A stretch of 64,000 bases of DNA from Liolophura sinensis (taxonomy: Eukaryota; Mollusca; Polyplacophora; Chitonida; Chitonidae): positions 21,528,017 to 21,592,016 of the forward strand of contig NC_088307.1 of the NCBI RefSeq assembly GCF_032854445.1. The letters are read 5' to 3'. Position 1 is the first letter of the stretch, and the number at the start of each line of letters is the position of its first letter. This document shows, piece by piece, positions 27,901 through 35,303 of the stretch. Below the pieces are notes generated by a model that saw only the letters and a program-made list of their open reading frames with translations, searched no databases and was not told where the DNA came from. The position numbers and the translations under genes are program-made.

Positions 27901-30900
27901 GGAAGAGCAAGTTCATATTTTTTCCCATATATCCTTTGCCACTGATTAAAGCCCCCTGGAATCTGTACTTTTGAAGAGCGAATTGCTTTACTAGTGTTCG
28001 CTGATCCGAGCAGACTTAAGTAGAGAAAAGTCAAACATGATAACGCGGCTTCATGTCAAGAGCTTCTCATTAACTAGGTGGTTCATTAAATTTGCGCCGG
28101 AAGCAACCTTTTACGAGTAACTTCTGTAACTGACATATAATCCCTTTCTTTTTGGCCAGGCGTGCATGGCTCAGTGGTACGGGACATGATTCTCAATCGC
28201 AAGTAGTACGAGTCGTGGGTTCAATCCCGATCTTAGAGATAAAGGAACTTTGTAGACTTTTTTTCAGACCTACAATTCTATGGCAGAACTGTCATAAAAA
28301 TTACGTATTTCAGCCATCCAAATTCGGTCTTCTAACTGATCGGTTGTTTACAGTTGTTATTACCTCACGCGTTTCACATGCATAACACTAACGTTTATTT
28401 CTAACTTAATCTTAGTTCTTAGTATTTATTATTTATTTATTTGATTGGTGTTTAACGCCGTAGTGTATTTCACTTATACGAGTACGGCATAGTACGGAGG
28501 AAACCCACGACCATCCGCAGGTTGCTGTAAAACCTTCCTTCGTACGAACGGAGTGGAAGCCATCGAACCTGTATGTTAAAATATTTGTTTTGTGTAATCC
28601 AAGGTTATTGTGTTTTGCCCTTTTCTTGGTTTAAAGCTATCCATATTATGCGGCAAAAATACTATAGATATATATCTAAAAAATGACGATTAGATAATTT
28701 GAATCTCATATATCTCAGACGGTCAAACCACGGGATCCGCTTTCATGAGATTTTGTAAATGACTTTATCTATATGTTATAGCGCTAGAAGTTGACGTGAT
28801 TTACGCGGACAGTTACATAGATTTGATTTAAAAAATACTTTGATAGTGAGCGCTGGCATGGTCCGCTGTGACTATGAGACCCCTGATCAGTTATAGATCT
28901 GGAGTTCAAATTCAGCTGTCGCTACTTCTGCTGCGACTTTAAGTCAGGGAGGGGGCCTCCGTGGCTCAGTTGGTTAGCGCGCTAGCCCAGCGTAATGACC
29001 CAGGAGTCTCTCACCAATGCGGTCGCTGTGAGTTCAAGTCCAGCTCATGCTGGCTTCCTCTCCAGTCGTACGTGGGAAAGTCTTGTAGCTATGTGCGGAT
29101 GGTCGTGGGTTTCCCCCGGGCTCTGCCCAGTTTCCTCCCACCATAATGCTGGCCGCCGTCGTATAAGTGAAATATTCTTGAGTACGTCGTAAAACACCGA
29201 TCAAATAAATAAATAAATAAATAAATAAATAAGTCAGGGAGTTTGTCAATTACCTTCTCATGTTCGGTGGTTTACTCCTGTGACCCCAGTTTCCTTTATT
29301 CACAAACTTTACTCTGTCATGTAAGTGGCATCCTCTTGAGTAATAATGTCAATATCCATTGTAATTTCGAAGAAAAAAAATGTAGTCGACGGTGATTTTA
29401 GCATCTGTTTCCCATGGTTCTGTCTACAAATTGTTTACCCCCTACAGCAGTGATGTTGTGTCTGATTGTAGCTCCTCTAACCGCCTCACCGATCGTTGTG
29501 ACGTCACGTCCGCCGTGCAAAATTCAGACGACAAAATGGAGTCCCTGCTCAGTCACGTGCGGAGCTGGAATGTCAGTACGCATGACAAATGATAACTACG
29601 TCTGTAAACCAGTTCAACAAACCCGATTGTGTTACTTACGGCCCTGTGGTGTAGAAGTTCATACAGAGGTAAGATATATCAATCTACTACTTGGTGTTGT
29701 CAATTAGAAAGTTCCTTTCCATGATTTTATATGAGGCTGTAATATCGGAATATTGCAATATTCCTACAACTGCTACTATAAGAAATCTATGATCTATAAA
29801 ATCAGTAAAATGTCACCTTTTCTGAACTACAATGATTTTAAATCCTTGACAAAGTAATTAAGAAGTTTAATTTATCTGCCAGTAGAGATCTGGTATTTTG
29901 TAAATGCCGATCCGTATTACTTGCACGCCCAAAGTCTCACGTGATTCTCTCGAGATTTGGCCCTACTGTCGTTGTCTATAAATTGGTTATGTTTAAGATT
30001 TAATCGAGCAAAGGTATTATAATGTACCTTTAACTTAATCCCATAAATTACCCGTGTTAGTGCTATAACAACAGTGTTGTAAATTTTCAATATTCCACAC
30101 GTGATATAAATAACCCGAACTTTTGATAGGTCACCTGAACTTTCATTGACAAGCTTATCCAATCAAAAAGTACAACTGCATACCGCACTACTTCTATTGT
30201 TTGTTGGCGTGGGAAAAAACAGGCTAGCGATTACTTACTGCACCAGGACAGCGGTTTCTTGGTACAAACCGGTTAAGTTTTTGGGACACTGGACAGGTAT
30301 AAAATTTATATCCGCGAAAAGGAAATGAAGCGTTTGACGCTGTAAGGTGCCGGTAGGCCTAATCACAAACTGTGAACTCAAGTTCAACCGTCAGCGACAG
30401 CAGCATGCCTCGGTGTCATATTTTCACTAAAATAAAAACCTACAAACTTGACTTACTTCTTTGGGCACTGGGCATTACAGAGTTGTCTTGTGTAAATGAA
30501 CTGGTCTACAACTGATGTACCTTCGATTATTCTTAGGTTAGGTCGATTCTACTTGCCATATCGATAATTGGTCTCACTGCGACCCTTTCATCCGAAAAGT
30601 CTACCATCACGTCTACCATCACACGAAAAGTTCAAAATAAAACAAAAAACTAAGCCCTTGGAAACATCGTAGACACTGTTTTGTTGTATGCTCAAGTTCC
30701 ATCATGGTTAGTAAGACCAACAAATAAGTGTTGAGGAGAATTGGTCACCTTAAGTTTATTTATTTCATTGGTGTTTTACGCCGTACTCAAGAATATTTCA
30801 CTTATACGACTTCGGCCAGCGTTATGGTGGAAGGAAACCGGGCAGAGCCAGGGGAAACCCATGACCATCCACAGGTTGCTGCACACCTCCCCACGTATGG

Positions 30901-33900
30901 CCGGAGAAGAAGCCAGCCTTAACTCACAGCGACCGCATTGGTGAGAAGCTCCTGGGTCATTACGCTGTGCTAGCGCGCTAACCAACTGAGTCACGGAGGT
31001 CCCCCGGTCACCTTAAAAGCCTATATCTTAATATTTCTTTCAGTATGACTTTTGAAATTACCGCTTGTCGCGCCCTGCAAGTCATTACTTGACGTTATTG
31101 AGATATGACCTAGATTTAGGTCACAGATTTTTTGCAAATGTTTCGATAAATGAGCAGTTATGAATGCTGATAGTTTCGAAAAAAATCAGGGCACGTTGTC
31201 TTATAGCACACTAATGGGCTGTGTCATGTTCACTGTTTAAAGAAATCACAGATGTCCTTAAGGTTTGCTAGACCTATATTAATTTAAATGTGTGGTTCGG
31301 CTCCAACCGTTTCACATATATCTATATCAGTACGCATCTCATTTACATACTTGTGAAAACAAACAGACGTTGATGAATAGGATATGCGATTCTTGACCTA
31401 TTTTATGTAATCTTCATTTGCTCCTCGCCAAAGGCTCAGAACAAAAGAAAATCCTCTAAATATCACTTGTCCATGTGATCGGTATTTATCAAAATGGTAG
31501 ATGTAAGCTTTCGTTAACGTATACTCATTTTGTGCGAGACGAGCAATGTGTACAGGTACCATCTTGAAGATGTACATAATTTCTGAGTGTTGTGAATTCA
31601 GATTTCAGGCATGACGTGTTAAATGCAAAGAAAACATGAAATGAAGTATGTATCAGATGAAACATAAAAGACTACAACACAAAACAGACCATTAGTCACG
31701 GAAAAACATAAACATTCCAACATATAAACTTCTGAAACGTCACGTTCTTGAGTGGCCTGTTGGGAGTCAGTGGGTACCAATGACGTCACTTCCCTATTGT
31801 TTGCTCGCAGTAGTTCGCTTTAACGTGCATTCAGCGAATGTATTCATGGCTGAGTATATGAATTTTGAATGCAGAATCGTAGAAGTCTCTTTGTCTTAAG
31901 TGGCAAAAGAACCGCTAGTGACGTCAATGGTTACAATATTGTTAAAAGGCCTTTGTAGAAGCCAGTGTTTCAAATGCATTTTACTCAAGTGAAAAAAATT
32001 TATTTGTTATAACGCCATTCATACATTCATATGTCCTTGCTGGACCCATCTCTCCCTGTGCACATTGGAAGAAAGACAGTGCAAGCGTCTGCTTAAGGCC
32101 TTCTTGCATCTTCTTCATATACATTCTGTTCTAATGTATCACAGCATTTTCGCCATGATGATAACTGGTCCGCTTTTTTTTTAACGGCGCCATGATGGGA
32201 AATGTACTTACAAATCGAGTGTATTTCGACAGTGTCTATGCTTAGCACATAATAGCGGCGTAGAGAGAGAGAGAGACGCCACATAATGTTCTAGCTCATC
32301 CTTTTTGTAATTTGTCCAAGTGTTTTACACAGACGATTTACAACTCTACAACGTTGGAGACTGGGGGGTGTTTTCGCGTTCCGAGATCTCCGAGATTAAG
32401 ACCGAGTGCTCTGCAAGCGTGCGGCATATTTAAGAGGTGTTTTACTGTGTTATTCACGCTTAGTACTGCTTCGAGGAACACACAAATGTCTTGTCTGGAA
32501 CTTGAAATGACTGCCCGTCCCTGTCAGACACCAATCTTGTGCGAGTTCCTATTTGTCCATTGTCCATCATTGCTAAGCCGGACGATTTGTCCCATTAGCC
32601 AAGCGTCTATTTAACGTGTTGCTGCTCCTTGAACGGGAATTGGCTCAAAGGATAATCGTACATGTGTAATAAGCTAGTATGAATTCATATCCATACTAGC
32701 CAGGGAGAATCAGGGCATTTCTGTGAGCGGCAGGAAAACCATTCTCTGTTAGCCCCGCTCCGGGCGAAAATATCCATAATTCCCCGCCCGTAGGATTATC
32801 TTCACATCTCGTCTGTCTGCGTCCTGTTGGAACGAGATTAAGAACGTTAGTTTTCTGCCAGAGGTCGATGGCTCTGCAGGAGCCTGCCAGATGTCTGGTC
32901 CCGATAACATGGCCACAGATAAACGCTGGCCTGTCAGGACGGAGATTTCGGTTCCTCACGGAAATGTCATGTGGACACTGCAAGTAATCTTGACACGCGT
33001 CCTTGTATATGCTATGGTGTTCTACATTCAAGCATTGACATTCCAGCATCTGGCCATATTATTCTTTAAAGGAATGAATGAATGATTATGGCTTAACGCC
33101 TCGTCAGCAATATTTCAGCGGTATCGTGACGACATTCTTGAATGGAGACGAAAACATGAAAGTGATTCTTAGTTCAGATGAAAGACCCTGAAAAGTTATT
33201 TCAAATATGATCTTCTTTTTTCTTTCTTTCAGGGCAAAAATGCTTTGTTCGTATGATGGGTATTTGAACCGATCTCTTGCTATATATCGTCTTTGTACAA
33301 TAAAGTTTAAATAAGGATGTGATGCAGTTCTAATTTTTGTTTATATCCACAAGTATGCATTTAATCTGAATTTCGATAATATTTATGAATATATGAAAAT
33401 ATAAACTTGATAAATATTCATTTTTGACACATTTGTCAGCTGAAAAGAGCAAATTCCAGCACAAATGTATTCATTACACATACATTACATTCCCATATGA
33501 TGCAAAGACGATATAAAAAAGAACATTGAAGACCATTTTTACCACTAACTTTTTGAACTCTTTCACCTGAAGTTTATTATATTTTTATAATATTCCTTAA
33601 CAGGGTATCCAGACATACATGTTCTTCAAAATGTGTAAAGTTGAAAAGATAGTTACCAACTTCGGCCCTAGTCAGAAGTGCAACTGTGCAAAGACTCCGT
33701 TATTTCATGGAACATGTTCAAATAAATCATTCAGAAGGACAAGGCGGGCATTTAGAGACTTCGTCGTATGAACCAGTGACCACGCAAGAGACGTGGCCTA
33801 TTTATTTATTTATTAATGTTTTTATTTATTTATTTATTTGATTGGCGTTTTACGCCGTACTCAAAAATATTTCCATTATTCGACGACGGCCAGTATTATA

Positions 33901-35303
33901 GTGGGAGGAAACAGGGCAGAGCTCGGGGGGAACCCACGACAGCCCACAGGTTGCTGGAAGACCTTCCCACTTACGGCCATAGAAAACGCCAACATGAGCT
34001 GGACTTAAACTCACAGCGAGGCATATGTATGAATATTAATGAAAGACGTCTAACCCCAATCCCCTATCTTCTAACCCTAACCCTACAAACAAATTTCCGG
34101 TGATGTGTTTCATTGATAGGTCACGACTACTTGGGAAAAGGGTGGGAATCTTACCACTACCCTGATCATTGTGGCCACATTCGTGTCAGGTTTATTAGGG
34201 ATATGACGAAGGCCAGTGTTCTCTTCGGGACACTTTTGTTAAAACCCAGTGAAAGTATTACATAAAATCTTCAACGGTATATCAAGAGCAAAGTAGGTCT
34301 TACAAGTAAATGAATTCCGCTCTTCCTTGATGACCACCCTGGACCACGTGACGAACTTTACATTTTACAAAGTGAATTCACTTTTCCTTTAAATATGCGC
34401 TGTATCTTTGTCCGACATCGCTGAAAACTACGTGTAAAGAAACCCTGTCTGCTTTAAAGTCCCGTAAGGGGGGGATCACTGAAAATCCGCGTATGCAGTT
34501 TTGCGAAAGCAGCTCGTGAATTGTAGACCCACGAATGACACTTGGCTGAGGTTTCACATACACGTGCTCCAAGGCCACAAATATACGTCAAGCACGTAGC
34601 TTTTGGTGTCAAATTTACAAATCATTAAAGCATTCATGAAACGGTTTGTTTTTAATTTTCAATATACAATTTTTGTTCTAACATATGAAATTAAATAAAA
34701 AGCTTCTCAATTGTCTCCTTCGGACACAAGAATGGCATTATACTATACAGTTTTCCCAAGTCCTCAGCGGTCAGTCCGGAGATTAAATAGCCTGTAGTGT
34801 TGACCTCAACGGTAATAGCTATCAAGCTATAAAGTAGAGTGTAAGCTGGTTCCAGATTCCCACTATGTTCATCGATAACGTCATTTTGGAAATTTCCGAT
34901 CATTATACATAAAGTAGAAGGGTTATTAAATGATATAAAATAAACAGTAATTTTTTTTTACTTTTTTGCTGGGTATAACTTTCTTCCTTTCCCTTATAAA
35001 CATAAACTTCATTTTAGGGTTCCTTTTTATGCATCATTTAGTGTATTCTTTCAGGGCCGAGACAAATGTACACCAACGACGAAAAGCCGGGACAAACACC
35101 GAATTCTTTACCAAGACTGCCGAAGCGTCAAGAAGAGGACTCTCAAATTTTGCACGACATGTAAAAAGAATCGTTGTTGTTACCCAGCTAAAGTCAAGAC
35201 TGTCATGCTGGAATTCGAATGTAGCGGAGGACGCAGGGAGTTCTTCAGTTTCATGTGGATCAAAAAATGTCAGTGTAGTAAAAAGTGCTACGCAAACGCC
35301 TAA
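4152..35303 (+). CDS. CCN-family matricellular protein (CTGF/Cyr61/NOV-like), whole gene span
   Basis: Secreted cysteine-rich extracellular-matrix signalling protein of the CCN family. CCN proteins bind integrins, proteoglycans and growth factors such as BMP, TGF-beta and Wnt components. Exons in order: signal peptide 4152-4295, IGFBP 22037-22241, VWC 24888-25166, TSP1 29448-29668, optional 33604-33765, CT knot 35055-35303. Module order and cysteine counts (12, 10, 6 plus one extra, 10) match the four-module vertebrate CCNs, with one module per exon as in that family. Introns have GT-AG ends and the phases agree: 0, then 1, 1 and 0. The predicted length is 365 aa without the optional exon, within the usual CCN range, or 419 aa with it. 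The module exons are near certain. Assignment of the first exon and of the optional exon is inferred from phase and splice sites. I cannot assign it to a single CCN subtype, so no symbol is given. Confidence 0.85.
4745..4880 (+). repeat. Repeat family C copy
   Basis: GACAAGAGGCCGTATTTCAC then GTTACGTGTGACCATTTGCC. Start of CCN intron 1. Confidence 0.75.
4981..5058. repeat. 13-bp tandem repeat, 6 copies
   Basis: GGGATGATCAGGT and one- or two-base variants repeat head to tail. Confidence 0.9.
5059..5544. other. CCN intron 1, nothing recognised
   Basis: AT-rich with no repeat match. Confidence 0.5.
5545..5712 (-). mobile_element. SINE family A, tRNA half missing
   Basis: Body well conserved: ACGCCGTACTCAAGAATATT, ATGGTGGGTAGAAACCAGGC. 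It ends within CGGCCGGAGAG. Confidence 0.8.
5832..6085 (-). mobile_element. SINE family A, near full length, diverged
   Basis: Includes the B-box region on the minus strand (GAGCTGGATTTGAACTCACG on +) and a decayed A-box end (GCACTCTAACCACCTC). Confidence 0.75.
7045..7140 (+). mobile_element. SINE family A tail relic
   Basis: Weak match to the 3' part: GTGTAAGTGAAATATTGCTG and GGCGTTAAAATACCAATC. Confidence 0.5.
8843..8861. repeat. Poly-T tract
   Basis: About 18 T in a row in otherwise unremarkable intron 1 sequence. Confidence 0.9.
9770..10018 (+). mobile_element. SINE family B, variant subfamily
   Basis: Starts in the CCTCGCTTGGCG body and ends with the CATATGACTGAAAAATTG tail. The centre (GTCTGGTGTCTTCGTC) differs from the 39-kb copy and matches copies at 54.8 and 57.0 kb, which defines a subfamily. 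The tRNA head is absent. Confidence 0.7.
10078..10295 (+). mobile_element. SINE family A, head partly missing
   Basis: From the ACCAATGCAGTCGCCGTCAG region to the tail AAATAAATAAATAAATAG, with body CATAATGCTGGCCGCCATCG. Confidence 0.75.
10625..10860 (+). mobile_element. SINE family E/F copy
   Basis: B box AAGTTCAAATCCTGCTCTCG, middle TTTAAATCAGAAATTTGTCA, tail with (AAAT)n. Confidence 0.6.
11615..11710 (-). mobile_element. SINE family E/F fragment
   Basis: AAAAACCACCGACCTGTGGC and neighbours match the segment shared by the 25.3 and 43.8 kb copies. Confidence 0.45.
11785..11930 (-). repeat. Repeat family C copy
   Basis: CAGTTAGGGTTTTATTTTAA, AACTGTTCATGTAAATGC and GAGCAGCGACGACAGTGTGA. Confidence 0.7.
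12962..14275. repeat. 32-bp minisatellite, about 41 copies
   Basis: Period 32 bp (for example TAGGTGCACG at 13141 and 13173). The unit reads GATAAGTTAACWGTTGGCAG then TAGGTGCACGAT. Every near-intact copy carries the palindrome GTTAAC. Two alternating variants exist: AACAGTT or AACTGTT, and CACGATGAT or CATGATTAT. Copies become degenerate after about 13,780. In CCN intron 1. Confidence 0.95.
14325..14600. repeat. 44-bp minisatellite, about 6 copies
   Basis: TGTACGGTGATAAGTTCACA recurs every 44 bp (14351, 14395, 14439 and on). The GATAAGTTCACAGTAGATGT core is recognisable as a variant of the neighbouring 32-bp unit, so one array probably gave rise to the other. Confidence 0.9.
14925..16450. 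repeat. Degenerate AT-rich tandem repeat
   Basis: GGGAAAATGTACA, GGGTAAAAGGTACATCACAG, AGGAAAAGTACACACC, GGGAAAGGGCACACCGTGG, GAGAAAAAGGTACACCGTTG recur at irregular 25-60 bp spacing. Interrupted by a SINE at 15020 and by about 560 bp of unique sequence. Confidence 0.5.
15020..15235 (-). mobile_element. SINE family A, diverged
   Basis: Matches TTGACTTGAACTCAGGGTGA (B box on minus) and the body GTGGGAATAAACCGGGCAGA. It sits within the degenerate GGGAAAATGTACA repeat area. Confidence 0.7.
16451..18029. other. CCN intron 1, mostly unassigned
   Basis: One family C copy (17066) and a G-rich GGGGTGGGG tract at 16800-16820. Nothing else recognised. Confidence 0.45.
17066..17170 (+). repeat. Repeat family C copy
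   Basis: GACAAGAGGTCAGATTTCAC and GTTGTCGCTGCTCTAGTTTT. Confidence 0.7.
18030..18400 (+). repeat. Repeat family D copy
   Basis: Interspersed repeat marked by AACTTGTGAAAAATGTCAGG, AGTTCACAAACGCTCAGATT and GACAGATCACATGACATAG. Four copies in the window. Confidence 0.6.
18401..20634. other. Repeat-poor block in CCN intron 1
   Basis: 2.2 kb without any of the window's repeat families, with somewhat higher CG content around 19.1-19.8 kb and a C13 run near 18508. An ATG at 20517 opens a hydrophobic peptide (MFLFAYLAVHF) but has no usable donor. Possibly regulatory. Confidence 0.4.
20635..20720 (+). mobile_element. SINE family E/F head fragment
   Basis: GTGTTCAAATCCTGCTGCGG then TTTAAATCAAG. Confidence 0.5.
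21134..21362 (-). mobile_element. SINE family A, A-box end missing
   Basis: Tail TTTGATTGGTGTTTTACGCC, body GGGAGGAAATCGGGCAGAGC, B box CTGGGCTTGAACTCAAAG. In CCN intron 1. Confidence 0.8.
21588..21895. mobile_element. MITE with about 28-bp terminal inverted repeats
   Basis: The left end TTTGTATGGTGGGTATTTGG is matched in inverted form by the right end CCAAATAACCACCATACAAA. The AT-rich interior has no ORF. Related sequence lies at about 33150-33550 and, more weakly, at 44820-45200. Homology to those copies starts upstream near 21470, so the true element may be larger. It abuts the (TA)n tract before CCN exon 2. Confidence 0.65.
21898..21970. repeat. (TA)n microsatellite, about 36 repeats
   Basis: Uninterrupted TA run ending 66 bp before the CCN exon 2 boundary. 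It makes apparent poly-Ile-Tyr ORFs on the minus strand, which are not genes. Confidence 0.98.
22037..22241 (+). CDS. CCN exon 2: IGFBP module
   Basis: Encodes 68 residues plus one base. It carries the IGFBP signature GCGCCxxC (DGCGCCNMCARQQGELC), which defines the amino-terminal module of CCN proteins, and 12 cysteines, the number expected for that module. The acceptor is ctttctgttgcag and the donor AAAT|gtaagg. It enters in phase 0 and leaves in phase 1, the same exit phase as I recall for vertebrate CCN genes. The pyrimidine tract before the acceptor is short, and a long (TA)n run ends only 66 bp upstream. Codons flanking the splice sites stay open, but the cysteine spacing places the module boundaries clearly. 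Confidence 0.93.
22741..22980 (+). mobile_element. SINE family A, full length, diverged
   Basis: A-box-like GACTCCACGGTTGAGTGG, B box GAGTTCAAGTCC, tail GTGAAATATTCTTAAGTGCA. CCN intron 2, followed directly by a family C repeat. Confidence 0.8.
22984..23112 (+). repeat. Repeat family C copy
   Basis: AAGCATTTACACGAACATTT through CTGCTCTGGTTTTACTTGG. In CCN intron 2, between a SINE and the mariner-like element. Confidence 0.7.
23200..23740 (-). mobile_element. Tc1/mariner-like element, internally deleted
   Basis: A 541-bp element with terminal inverted repeats of about 32 bp (TCGGGTGGGCATAAAAAATG at the left; one mismatch and one indel at the right), flanked by TA on both sides, the target duplication of this superfamily. 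On the minus strand 23631-23446 encodes a fragment with EIRDSISSWKKRLHPVYRED, resembling the C-terminal end of IS630/Tc1/mariner transposases (x-W-x-x-R-L). The catalytic DDE/D core is missing, so it cannot move by itself. It sits in CCN intron 2. Confidence 0.8.
23770..24175 (+). repeat. Repeat family D copy
   Basis: GTGACTTGTGAAAACTGTTA, AGTTCACAAACGTTTAGTAC and ACACACATGACACGGTAGG, in the family order. Confidence 0.6.
24520..24715 (+). mobile_element. SINE family A, 5'-truncated
   Basis: ATGACTCAGGAGCCTCTCAC to AAGTGAAATATTCTTGACAC. In CCN intron 2, just before the VWC exon. Confidence 0.75.
24705..24835 (-). repeat. Repeat family C copy
   Basis: AGTAAAACCAGAACAGCGAC and TTCGTTAGGGTTTCACTCCA. 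It ends about 50 bp before the VWC exon. Confidence 0.65.
24888..25166 (+). CDS. CCN exon 3: von Willebrand type C module
   Basis: Exactly 93 codons long, phase 1 at both ends. It encodes a VWC (chordin-like CR) domain: RPCYVKG, a YEDGEQFKPDC stretch, CTCQNGQYGC, CPQEE and a CCREWTC terminus, with 10 cysteines in all. VWC modules in CCN proteins bind BMP/TGF-beta type ligands. The acceptor is ttttttctcctcag and the donor CAAT|gtgagt. The last part (about 20 residues, QQNDYAPTYDF) is a linker to the TSP1 exon. Joining to exon 2 makes a serine codon across the junction. Confidence 0.93.
25236..25612 (-). mobile_element. SINE family E/F, near full length
   Basis: On the minus strand, A-box-like TAGCACAGTGGCTAAAGGAT, B box GGGTTCAATACTCG, body with CACCGACCTTTGGG (on +), tail TTTATTTGATTGTTGTTTAA (on +). 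In CCN intron 3, just after the VWC exon. Confidence 0.65.
25613..27071. other. CCN intron 3, nothing recognised
   Basis: AT-rich, no strong repeat match. The same holds for 27363-28156. Confidence 0.45.
27072..27235 (+). repeat. Repeat family C, partial double copy
   Basis: CCGTATTTCACCTGTTACGC and CCGTATTTCACCGGTTACGT occur about 80 bp apart, so the core is tandemly duplicated. Confidence 0.65.
27318..27362 (+). mobile_element. SINE family B tail fragment
   Basis: Only the 3' end is present (ACGTTAAGCCTCAAGCACTC followed by ACTCGCTC). Confidence 0.6.
28157..28290 (+). mobile_element. tRNA-like SINE head of another family, possibly family D
   Basis: A-box-like GCATGGCTCAGTGGTACGGG and B-box-like GTGGGTTCAATCCCGATCT with normal spacing, followed by a T-rich stretch. 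No acceptor-stem pairing typical of a functional tRNA was evident. Confidence 0.5.
28425..28575 (-). mobile_element. SINE family A, partial
   Basis: TTGATTGGTGTTTAACGCCG, then a deleted centre and ACCATCCGCAGGTTGCTG. Confidence 0.7.
28870..29360 (+). mobile_element. SINE family E/F split by a family A insertion
   Basis: Left part GGAGTTCAAATTCAGCTGTC, right part from GTTTGTCAATTACC through GTGGTTTACTCCTGTGACCC. The interruption is the SINE at 28952-29230. Confidence 0.65.
28952..29230 (+). mobile_element. SINE family A, full length, target duplication
   Basis: A box GTGGCTCAGTTGGTTAGCGC, B box GAGTTCAAGTCC, tail (AAAT)n. Perfect 11-bp duplication AAGTCAGGGAG at 28941-28951 and 29231-29241. 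It interrupts an older family E/F SINE. Reference copy for family A. Confidence 0.92.
29448..29668 (+). CDS. CCN exon 4: thrombospondin type 1 module
   Basis: Encodes a linker followed by a TSP1 repeat: TTKWSPCSVTCGAGMSVRMT, then a NDNYVCKP stretch and RLCYLRPC. WSPCSVTCG is the hallmark motif, and T-N-D-N is also typical of CCN TSP1 modules. Six canonical cysteines plus one extra in the leading linker (VMLC). It enters in phase 1 and ends in phase 0 at ACAGAG|gtaaga. The acceptor is a tandem cagcag, so either of two sites 3 nt apart (29447 or 29450) can be used without changing frame. Confidence 0.92.
29669..30742. other. CCN intron 4, nothing recognised
   Basis: AT-rich, no exon-like segment in phase with the flanking exons found. 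Confidence 0.45.
30754..31005 (-). mobile_element. SINE family A, full length, target duplication
   Basis: Tail to A box on the minus strand, flanked by a perfect GGTCACCTTAA at 30743-30753 and 31006-31016. Confidence 0.9.
31017..33071. other. CCN intron 4, unassigned
   Basis: Mostly unique. 32330-33060 is GC-richer and holds a 117-codon minus-strand ORF (32696-33049) with 8 Cys but no recognisable domain or splice support. Confidence 0.4.
33072..33150. mobile_element. Fragment of a further SINE type
   Basis: GAATGAATGAATGATTATGG then CTTAACGCCTCGTCAGCAAT and ATTTCAGCGGTATCG. It resembles the (TGAG)n-TTTAGTTTTACGCCGC tail type I associate with gastropod SINEs. Confidence 0.5.
33150..33550. 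mobile_element. Second copy of the 21.6-kb MITE family
   Basis: Shares GAAAAGTTATTT, ATGGGTATTTG, AAATAAGGATGTGAT and ATTTGTCAGCTGAAAAG (approximate matches) with 21480-21890, in the same order. Inverted TATATATCGTCTTTG and CAAAGACGATATA near its ends mark the arms. It sits in the intron just before the candidate optional CCN exon. Confidence 0.55.
33604..33765 (+). CDS. Candidate optional exon between TSP1 and CT modules
   Basis: An open segment of 162 nt (54 codons) preceded by a T-rich tract and taacag, and followed by GTC|gtatga. It is phase 0 at both ends, so it fits between the TSP1 exon (ends phase 0) and the CT exon (starts phase 0) and can be skipped without a frameshift. It encodes four cysteines (FKMCKV, KCNCAK, HGTC), an N-K-S glycosylation sequon and an RRTRR basic cluster that resembles a proprotein-convertase site. 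If the donor is not used, it reads TGA two codons later and would instead be a terminal exon giving a CT-less protein like vertebrate CCN5. I know of no such block in vertebrate CCN proteins. A chance ORF remains possible. Confidence 0.4.
33796..34022 (-). mobile_element. SINE family A, A-box end missing
   Basis: Long TTTA tail, body GGGAGGAAACAGGGCAGAGC, B-box region CTGGACTTAAACTCACAGCG. It starts about 30 bp after the candidate optional CCN exon. Confidence 0.85.
34023..35054. other. Last CCN intron, unassigned
   Basis: Contains a short CCCTAACCCTAA-like stretch at 34040-34090 and otherwise AT-rich sequence. Confidence 0.45.
35055..35303 (+). CDS. CCN terminal exon: C-terminal cystine knot (CT) module
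   Basis: 82 codons plus TAA (35301-35303). It encodes a CTCK domain: initial DKCTP, LYQDC, FCTTCKKNRCCYP (the C-x2-C-x4-CC core), FECSGG and the terminal IKKCQCSKKC. Ten cysteines, as in CCN proteins with a CT module. The acceptor is attctttcag, phase 0. The module mediates dimerisation and binding to heparan sulfate, integrin and Notch/Wnt partners in the family. The chain stops four residues after the last cysteine, shorter than the vertebrate tail. Confidence 0.93.
   Translation, partial: GRDKCTPTTKSRDKHRILYQDCRSVKKRTLKFCTTCKKNRCCYPAKVKTVMLEFECSGGRREFFSFMWIKKCQCSKKCYANA

Noticed and set aside
28960-29150. ORFs resembling MAQLVSALAQRNDPG in many places
   Set aside because: These are translations of the SINE family A tRNA head and body, repeated at 28.9, 30.8, 46.6 and 57.6 kb. 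They are not genes.
34040-34090. Telomere-like CCCTAACCCTAA stretch
   Set aside because: Only about two imperfect units; no telomeric array.
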